64,000 nt of DNA, taken from assembly GCF_018687715.1 (NCBI RefSeq), contig NC_056760.1, positions 25,265,001-25,329,000 of the forward strand. Reading direction: 5' to 3'. Of this stretch, positions 56,860 through 64,000 are shown in pieces. The first letter of the stretch is position 1, and the number at the start of each line of letters is the position of its first letter. Both the position numbers and the translations under genes were made by a program. The notes beneath the pieces are model-generated. The model saw only the letters and a list, made by a program, of their open reading frames with translations, did not search any database and was not told where the DNA came from. This stretch comes from Carya illinoinensis. Lineage: Eukaryota; Streptophyta; Magnoliopsida; Fagales; Juglandaceae.

Positions 56860-58114
56860 TTGTGTGGGCTTCCAAATTTTAATTTTTCAAAATTTTCAAT
56901 CTAAACTAAATAATTCACTTTTGATTATAACAAAAAATACAACTAACTAAGAACAAGTTACATACTAACATGCTGTCAAAAATTAAAAATAAAAAATAAA
57001 AAGAAATCCAACATTTGCTAAGTGCAAACCAAATTGAATATTCCCAACAAGGCAACAACAACAAATTATAAATTTCTAAATGCACCAAAATAAATTAAAC
57101 TACAAATTTCTAAATGCCCAACAAATGTTCCCAATAACAAAAAAGTAAATGTTTGTAATTTTCAAATGTTCAAACTTCCAAGTTGTGACTGAAAAAAAAT
57201 ATGAAAACATTAGTAAGGAAAACTTCCATTTCTAGCTCAAAGTCACGTTATTCATGTATAGAATTTACAAACAGAAAGGAAAATATTTTAGTTACAAAAG
57301 GATTACACATAAGTAAACCCACAAACTGATGTGACTTGATGTGGTACGTCCGATTGTAAAGTTACTTTTATTACAAAACAGATCTAACAGATTTCATGAA
57401 ACCACATCAGTTTATGAATTTATTTTGTATAATCTATTTGTGTCTATAGCAGTTCCCAAAAAGAAAAACCAAATTAATAGTAAAAAACTAAATGACTTAC
57501 TATCAAAGCAATCTAAAAGAACAAAGATATGGCTTTGACCTCCACCTCAATCAATCCCAAACATAAATGGATAAAACAAAATATATTACAAATCTCTATA
57601 ACACACAAAGTTCCAATAACCCCTTGAAAAATAATAGGAAATGATAAGTGATAACTAAAACTTCCTAATAGATCTTTGCGGACTAAAATATTAATTAATA
57701 AAACCTGCATATCATCATCCATCTATTTTCAATAAAATCGAGAGGAACAGCTTTTATATTCAGTAGGTCATGATATATGATACGTACAGTTACTGAAAAA
57801 AACAATGGATGTCTATTCAAAGGCTTAATCAGCTGTCCTAGTTTATTTATACTCAAAAGCATGCATGTAATTAGTATATATATTAATGAGATCTCATAAC
57901 ATTAATAAAAGAAATAAAAGATAGATTCATATATGAAAGAAATTAAAGAAGTGTTGGATAGTAACTCAAACCTCATTCTATCAATCATCTTTATGAAGTA
58001 AGCTCACGCCTGGTGAAGTTCTACACTAAGATGTTAAAGTATAGAAAATTAATATCACAAAATGTTAAAATTAACGATTCAACATATGTAACATCTTAAG
58101 AAAATCTCTAAATA

Positions 58115-59215
58115 AATTACCCGAGTCTAACTCATAGCTCTCTGCATCATCAATACTATCCAAATAATTTTGACTTAAGCATATAAGAGTGAACTTCAAC
58201 CAGTTTTGCGAGTACACAAGAGTCTCTACAGTTCTAGGAGCTAAAAAACTCCTAAACGGATCCAGGACACAGCCTCATGTGTTAAATGCAGACTCAGATG
58301 CAATGGTGGTGATGGAATGGCTAAGATATCTCATGTCATTAGAGCAAGAATCGAATATTTGGTGGAGTTGACTTTCTACTACATTAAAATTTCGAAACTC
58401 TCCGTAGGAATCTCAACATCCTTCAACAAATATTGCTCTAGCTTTGACTTACAATCCATCAAGGATGCCGATTTCTGCTCTTTATGGTAGTTTATCAAAA
58501 AGTCCAAGGGATCTAGGACACGGCCTCCTGTGTTAAATGCCAACTTAGATGCAACGGTGGTGATTAGAATGACCAAGATATCTCGTGCAAAAGAACTCCT
58601 AGGAGTCGAAGAACTCCTAAATGGATCCAAGACATAGCCTCATATGTTAAATACCAACTCAAATGCAACAATAGTGATCGGAATGACCAAGACGTCTCGT
58701 GCCATTAGAGCAAGAATCGGATATTTGGTAGAGTTGACTTTCCACCACATTAAAATTTCAAAACTCTATGTAGGAATCTCAACATCCTCCAACAAATATC
58801 ACTCTAGCTCCAACTTACAATCTATCAAGGATGCTGATTTCCGCTCTTTATGGTAGTTTATCAAAAAGTCCAAGGGATCATCAATTGTATAGGAACTACT
58901 ACTACTCCACATCAATGCAATACCTTCACCACAAGGAGTTGACTTAGACCTAGTTATGCGCCCACCAACAAACTATACATATTGTTCATACAAATATTCT
59001 ATATCCATCTTAAGGAGTGCAACGATTTCCTCGCGCCTCTCATTGCCCAATGTTTTGTTGAACCAATATACTTGAGTAACCAATTTGTACCGTGGATCAA
59101 GAATGGCAGTAATAAACAACAACTGATTTATCTTTTCAAGATCACCCAAATATTTATCATACTTTGTCTTCATTCTAGAAGCCATTAAACTCAAGCATCG
59201 AATACAATGTTTTGG
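58115..59215 (-). pseudogene. hAT transposase (RICESLEEPER-like), C-terminal half, broken
   Basis: From about 59200 the minus strand reads MSLMASRMKTKYDKYLGDLE, INQLLFITAILDPRYKLVTQ and RREEIVALLKMDIEYLYEQY. It then gives LINYHKEQKSASL and SKLEQYLL. In further copies come the hAT dimerisation region (ARDILVILITTVASKLAFNT, GGRVLDPF). Finally LAPRTVETLV and SQNWLKFTLICLSQNYLDSI lead to the end near 58120. These are the conserved C-terminal blocks of plant hAT transposases. The N-terminal BED zinc finger is absent and the dimerisation region is duplicated and stop-ridden, so the gene is dead. Confidence 0.75.
58259..58870. repeat. Internal tandem duplication in the hAT transposase
   Basis: 58259-58510 (GGATCCAGGACACAGCC to AAAAAGTCCAAGGGA) is repeated, diverged, at 58621-58869. 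Between them lies a partial third copy (58507-58620). The end AAAAAGTCCAAGGGATC joins one copy to the next. Confidence 0.8.
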
Positions 59216-59728
59216 GATTTTTTATTCCTAAATCGTAAACTGAACCCTATTTTAAAAAATATTAAATTAAATTTTAATCTTAAAATTTGTTATCAACTTA
59301 TCATTCTATTTATGGTTTTTATAGTTATGATTTTTTCCATCACTCAATTTAATTGTTAGGATTGATTAATGAAAATTATTAATCTTGTAGTTGTGTTATA
59401 GTATTGACTATTGACAATCACATATTATTATACTATAGTATTAAATGTTATTAAGAATTACATGTTATAGTCTGTAGACTTATACTATATTAATTAATTA
59501 TAGGTTATCTATAGACTTGTACTATGGTTTTTATAAATTTAGTCTATTAATATTATAGTATAAGTATATTATTTAGGAACAATAACTAGCTCATATTATT
59601 ATTGAATTTAACTAACTACATACGTTATAGGTATATAAAATATAAATTTATAATAACATGTAATGATAATGTATAATAGCTAAAATATAATAACTAGTAT
59701 TACATGTTAGTATAATAGTATTACATAT

Positions 59729-61835
59729 TGATTGAGCTATAATATTGTGATTATTTTATACTTAAATTCGAATCAATCACACATTTCTTACTAGAAATTG
59801 AATGAGTTGGGCCTTGATAAATTAACTCTAACTCAATTGATAACAGTCTAGTTTTATGATCTTTGATCTGTAATTTATTACATAAAATTGAGGAAGTTTA
59901 ATTGGTGTGCATATGGGCAGGTGGGCCATGCGGGCTCATGCACCACACAGAAATTGAACCAAATCAACTCTCACGCCCAAACCATTCATGTTACGGAAGT
60001 CACTCACGTTCCTTGCCTTGCATTTTCAACTTCACTTCCTGGAAACTCAACATTCACGTGGGCCCCTGTCGACTCACACACAGGAGCACAAGCCAAAACG
60101 TCCAGACTTCAAGTTTACAAAAAGCACATACCAAGAGGGCAGCACACTACAGCCCCTGAAATTTACACTAGAATTAAAGTCAAACAGAAATCAGCATCAC
60201 ACGGCTCCTGCATCTTCACTTCACGTACGAAAGCTTTTTGGCTTGACTTTTTAATGGGACCACGCAAAGTACCAAATGCTGGAAGCAACGCATTGGCCCT
60301 TTCTCAAATTTCTTCTTGCTTCTGAACGTGGACCCCGCACGCAAGTGTTCGTCTGGAGCATTTCAGTTTTGACATAACAATAAGAGGAAAAGTAAGGGAA
60401 TTTCTTTCCGCTTTTGATCCTTGGACGCAACTCAACGCTGCCCTGCATCAACACATCTCACGGAAAGCTACATTTCACAAGGCGCTACAACTTCTTTGCA
60501 CCAGAAACACCATACCAATTCATGCAAGCCTCATTCCAAGACATTGCTATAGCAGAGCACATCCCTTCCTTCTTTCCTTTCTTGTACATATAGCTACTAT
60601 GAGTAGGAAAGTGAGGCTCGGTTACAGGTGCTGCAAGAGTTTAGCAAGCCTCGGTTACACAAAGGAATGCCTACTCCATTTTTGGTGTTTTTGGTCTATG
60701 TGATAGAAAGGCAACTCATTTGTTACCTCAAGTAAGAGAGAAACCGAAAAGGAGGGAGAGAAAAACATTTGGTTTTTACTAGAGAGTTGTAGACTGTGTT
60801 CAGCCAACTCCCAAGTTTTCCATCGATTTCAGTTTCGACATTTTTCTTATTGAATCCAAGACTTGTAGTTGGATTCAAGCTCTTATTTTCATTGCATTGA
60901 CATCTAAGTTATTTCTCATTTCAGCTTGGTTCATTTCAGTAGTAGTATTTTTGGTAGTCACTTGTGTTTGGAATTATTCTCGGCAGTTTCCACTTTTTGG
61001 TAGTCACCTGTGTTTGGACTTCTACTTGGTGGCTCTAAATCTTTCTTCTACTAGCATTTTACTTCCATTTCAATTTAGTAGTTTTGGTAGTCACTTGTGT
61101 TGGATTTATTCTCGGTGGCTTCCGTTTGTTTCTTCAATAGTGTTTGGACTTATATCCATGCGTTATTGAGTTGTTTGACTTACGTTGAGTTGTTTGTAGT
61201 TGTACTTTGGATTTTACTCAGTGATGTTGAATGATTCTAAGTAGTGTAAATTTTTCTAGGTTAGATTGAACTCTTGGAGATGAGAAATAGTGGGTTCAGA
61301 TTTGCACAAATGGTGTTTGATGAAATGTTCCTTAGAACGTAATCTTTGCAATCTTTCATTTATTTCTTGGGAACATCAGATTAGTTGATTTAATGAATGT
61401 GGTTTAGTTTCTTAAGCAAGGATAACCAAAATTTATTCAATGCATATTCACAAATCCATTTAATGATTGGAAATGGTTGAAGTAGCATCAAGGCGCATTA
61501 GAGTAAAAATTATTGAATGTGAGCTAAATATTTCTTATTCTCCACTCGTGTTTAACACGTTATTTCCTTCATTTTTTTCATACCCTTTAGTATTCATTCA
61601 CCATCTCTTACAAATGAAACAAGGACATTTTTAACAATGTCTAAAAAGAATCGTTTCTCATTGTGAATACCATTGTAGATACCATTAGTTAATAACTTTC
61701 TTTTATTTTTAATAGTGCATGAATTTGCAACCTAGATAATCGTTCCTTGAGAAAATGACTTAGGGACTTCCCTATTACTATTTAACAACTCTTATACTTG
61801 GGAGTAGCTCTTAAAACACATTTTAGTGATAGTTA
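59729..61835 (+). repeat. 5' LTR of a second Athila-like Ty3 element
   Basis: Starts TGATTGAGCTATAATATTG, closely matching the first element's LTR start TGATTGAGCTGAAATATTG. It ends AGTGATAGTTA just before AGTTTTTTGCGCC, aligned to GAGTGAGTCA of the first. About 2.1 kb long. It lacks the captured LINE fragment and the CATGTG repeats seen in the first element's LTRs. CATAT at 59724-59728 would be the target duplication. The other LTR is outside the window. Confidence 0.75.
60945..61130. repeat. Tandem repeats in the second LTR
   Basis: Three copies of TTTGGTAGTCACTTGTGTTT followed by TTCTCGGTGGCTTCC-like sequence, spaced about 50-80 bp apart. Confidence 0.75.
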
Positions 61836-61841
61836 AGTTTT

Positions 61842-61859
61842 TTGCGCCGTTGCCTGGGA
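61842..61859 (+). other. Primer-binding site, tRNA-Asp type, second element
   Basis: TTGCGCCGTTGCCTGGGA, two mismatches from the tRNA-Asp complement TGGCGCCGTTGCCGGGGA. It shares the TTG variant with the first element. Confidence 0.8.
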
Positions 61860-62173
61860 ATGGCTAGTTTAATTCAAATTCTTTTATTATCCTTTCATTA
61901 GATTCTTTTCTTTAACTTTTTATTTTATTTTATTTTGTATGGCATTTAGGGTGTTTGGATATTGTTTTTCGTTATTGCAAGTTATTTTCTTCTCCAGTTG
62001 CTAAAACCATTACATACTCAGTGGCACTTATGTTTGATGTTGTGGGCTAGGGACGACACAAGAAGGCTGTATCACGTGAGTCATAGTTCAAGTAGTAGTG
62101 TGCCAAGGTTTGAGTTGGATTCTAGTTTTGATTTGGTTTCGAGACTGACTTAGAAAATCATTTCTTTGATAAC

Positions 62174-64000
62174 ATGGCTGAAAAAGCTCCTAGAACACTT
62201 AAGGATGATCTATAGCCTACACAAACCACACAACCATCTTGCATCATCTTGCCTTAGCATGCATAGAATTTTAATATCAAACATAGCATGATGTCTATGA
62301 TACCCCAATTTCATGGGATGGAATTTGAAAATCCATAGCTACATTTAACTGATTTTGAACTTGTTTGCATTACATTCATGCATAGGGCCATCACTTATGA
62401 GATGATTAGATTGATTCTTTTTCCTTTGTCATTAAAAGAAAAAGTTAAGGCGTGGTTTAATTCTTTTAGGCCCAACTTCATTGCTAGTTGGTCTGATTAT
62501 GATATGGAAAAAGAGTTCTTACACAAGTATTTTCCCTTACAGAGAACTCAATCTTTGCATGAGCAAATTAGTTAATTCATGCAGAGAGCATATGAGACCT
62601 TCCATCCAAGCTGGGAAAGGTTCAAAGAGCTGATCAACATATGTCCTCATCATGGGTTCGAGTCATGGCGATTGGTGAATTACTTCTACACTGCTTTAAC
62701 CCATGCGTCGAAGCAATTTGTTCATACCATGCACATTGGGGAATTTTTCAATAAGGAGCCTGAAGATACTCTTGGCTTCCTTAATTATTTGGCCAAGAAT
62801 GCTCAACAATGGAATACAAGAGTCGAAAGAAAACCAAGTACTACTCAACCATTGAGAGCAATAAGTGGTGGAGGGCGGCATGAACTAAAAGATGATATTG
62901 ATGTTCAAGCACAATTGGCTATTGTCGTTAGAAGGTTGGAAGTCGTGGAATTGGCAAAAGGGAAATTAGTGAGTAAAGTTCAGGAAGTGTGTGCTCTCTG
63001 CACCGATGCTAGTCATAAAACTTTGGAGTGTCCTGCTTTGCCAATGTATCAAAATGGTGATGTAGAACAACCTCAAGGTGTAAATTGGGTGAGTCGGCCC
63101 CAGAACCCACCAATATTAAACATCTACACTCCAGCATGGCGGAACCACCCCAATTTTTCATGGAGAAATGACTAAGGACAATCAAGTCAAACAGTTGCAC
63201 TCCCTCAAAATAAATTCCAACAATTTCTCATGGCTTAGTATCAATAACCCTTCCAACCTCCTAAAAAGTCACTGGATGATACAGTTTCTTAGATGGCTAC
63301 CACCTTTCAGCAATTTATAGTAAGCCAAAATTCAACCAACGCTCAAAATTCTCAAGCTATCAATGGAATCAAAGGCACCCTTAGCAAAGTGATGACTACT
63401 GTAAACACCTTGGAGAAGTGTAAATTTCCAGTTCAAGCTCAACCCAACCCGCAAATGTACAAGCCAGCTCAAGTGCATTCATTTGAAAATGAAGACCTCA
63501 AACCAGTGAAAGTGGGGATTACACTGAGGAGTGGTAAGCAAATTGAGCGACTAGGTGTTTTTGGACAAGCTAAACCAAGGTCATCTATTGAAGATGATTG
63601 TGAGTCCGAATAGTGCCCCAAGGTCTTGGAAGATGTAACGGAATCACCCAAGGCACAGGTTGACTCAAGTGGGAACCAACAAAAAGATAATGAGCCTATA
63701 GGTCAGACAATTGAGGAGTTGAAAAAGGAATATGTGTCTACAGTACCATACCCTCAAAGATTTTTGTCGACTACTAAGAGTAAACAGCAAAAAGAAATTT
63801 TGGAGGTGTTCAGGTTTCTGCTGTTGGAGGCATTTAGCAAATTCCCTCTTATGCCAAGTTTTGGAAGGAATTATGCATAGTGAAGAGACAAATGAATGTG
63901 AAGAAAAAAGCCTTTCTAACGATAATTCAGTGTGAGACTCCTCTAAGGTATAGAGATCTAAGCTCCCCTACAATTTCCATCATGATTGGTGAATCCTGAA
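62174..64000 (+). pseudogene. Ty3 gag-protease of the second element, stop-ridden, runs off right edge
   Basis: From ATG 62174 (MAEKAPRTLKDDL) the frame follows the first element's gag in one phase for about 1.6 kb, including MHRAITYEMIRLILFPLSLK, ICPHHGFESWRLVNYFYTAL, the CCHC knuckle CALCTDASHKTLEC and LTLRSGK-like ITLRSGKQ. About ten stop codons interrupt it. At least four stand where the first element has glutamine. A frameshift near 63840 changes phase before KRQMNVKKKAFLT, and the window ends at IMIGES, just before the protease active site. The gag is dead. Pol lies outside the window. Confidence 0.85.

Larger units (their letters stand above)
56616..59728 (-). mobile_element. hAT element (left part), interrupted by the second Ty3 element
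   Basis: The left terminus TAGGGCTGATCACTGACC is followed by GAGTCGGA/GACTCTGAC subterminal repeats like those of 50612-51725. The minus strand carries hAT transposase pieces (58115-59215). The central AT-rich zone (59300-59728) repeats ATTACATGTTAT motifs, as in the smaller element. No right terminus is found before the Ty3 LTR starts at 59729, so the rest is probably beyond the window. GACTTGAG (56608-56615) would be the target duplication to look for on the other side. Confidence 0.6.

Noticed and set aside
57513..57722. Hydrophobic 69-codon minus-strand frame
   Set aside because: Inside the AT-rich part of a hAT element, no homology recognised, and no transposase blocks in it.
59888..60325. 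145-codon plus-strand frame at the start of the second LTR
   Set aside because: Two other frames are open over the same stretch, and it lies in the U3 part of an LTR. It reflects low stop density in GC-richer DNA.

Overview
This is nuclear DNA of a plant, most likely a woody eudicot. The evidence is AT-rich intergenic sequence, long CT/GA microsatellites, and plant-type transposable elements: Athila-like Ty3, Copia, plant L1-type LINE with RNase H, hAT, FAR1-type Mutator, Harbinger-like MITEs and a Helitron. I cannot name the species. Only two small open genes stand out: a 63-residue ORF with its own TATA box (7241-7432, minus), and a GRF zinc-finger gene with one intron (23890-24401, minus) that sits inside a transposon. 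Most of the rest is mobile DNA, much of it nested.

Region 1 (1-35755) is an old segmental duplication. Unit 1 (1-8960) and unit 2 (13444-35755) share the same order: the 5' end of a Ty3-type element on the minus strand, flank, a Harbinger-like element, the small ORF with TATA and G-box, and a 1.3 kb tail. A tandem copy of the tail (8961-13443) lies between them. After duplication each copy collected different insertions, so nearly every insertion has a matching empty site in the other copy. The insertions are a 2.7 kb hAT-like element (2572-5293), a Helitron carrying ORMDL gene fragments (9379-12986), MITEs (15868-16044, 17412-17995), a hAT-like block (18242-19467), a 6.6 kb FAR1-type MULE (19517-26086), a second MULE-type element (27088-28365), a MITE-like block (28481-29037), a Copia element (29247-34576) and a small MITE (34765-34953).

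Region 2 (about 36145-56072) is one decayed LINE split by three insertions with clean target duplications: a hAT-like element (36788-37988, TSD TTAACAAA), a 12 kb Athila-like Ty3 element (38316-50326, TSD AAATG) and another hAT-like element (50612-51725, TSD AAGATAGC). The Ty3 element has 2.6-2.7 kb LTRs, a tRNA-Asp primer site, and long gag-protease and RT-RNase H-integrase frames. These lie in one frame, separated by two TAG codons. Each LTR carries a sense-oriented fragment of a LINE zinc-binding domain.

Region 3 (56616-64000) is a hAT element with a broken, internally duplicated transposase. It is interrupted by a second Athila-like element whose LTR (59729-61835), primer site and stop-ridden gag run off the right edge.

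The most interesting item is the MULE at 19517-26086. It has an empty site, a 9-bp TSD, about 58-bp inverted repeats, a broken FAR1-type transposase with a recognisable small first exon, and a convergently oriented, still-open GRF zinc-finger/coiled-coil/membrane gene. This resembles the two-gene layout of MuDR with a different second gene. All alignments were made by eye.
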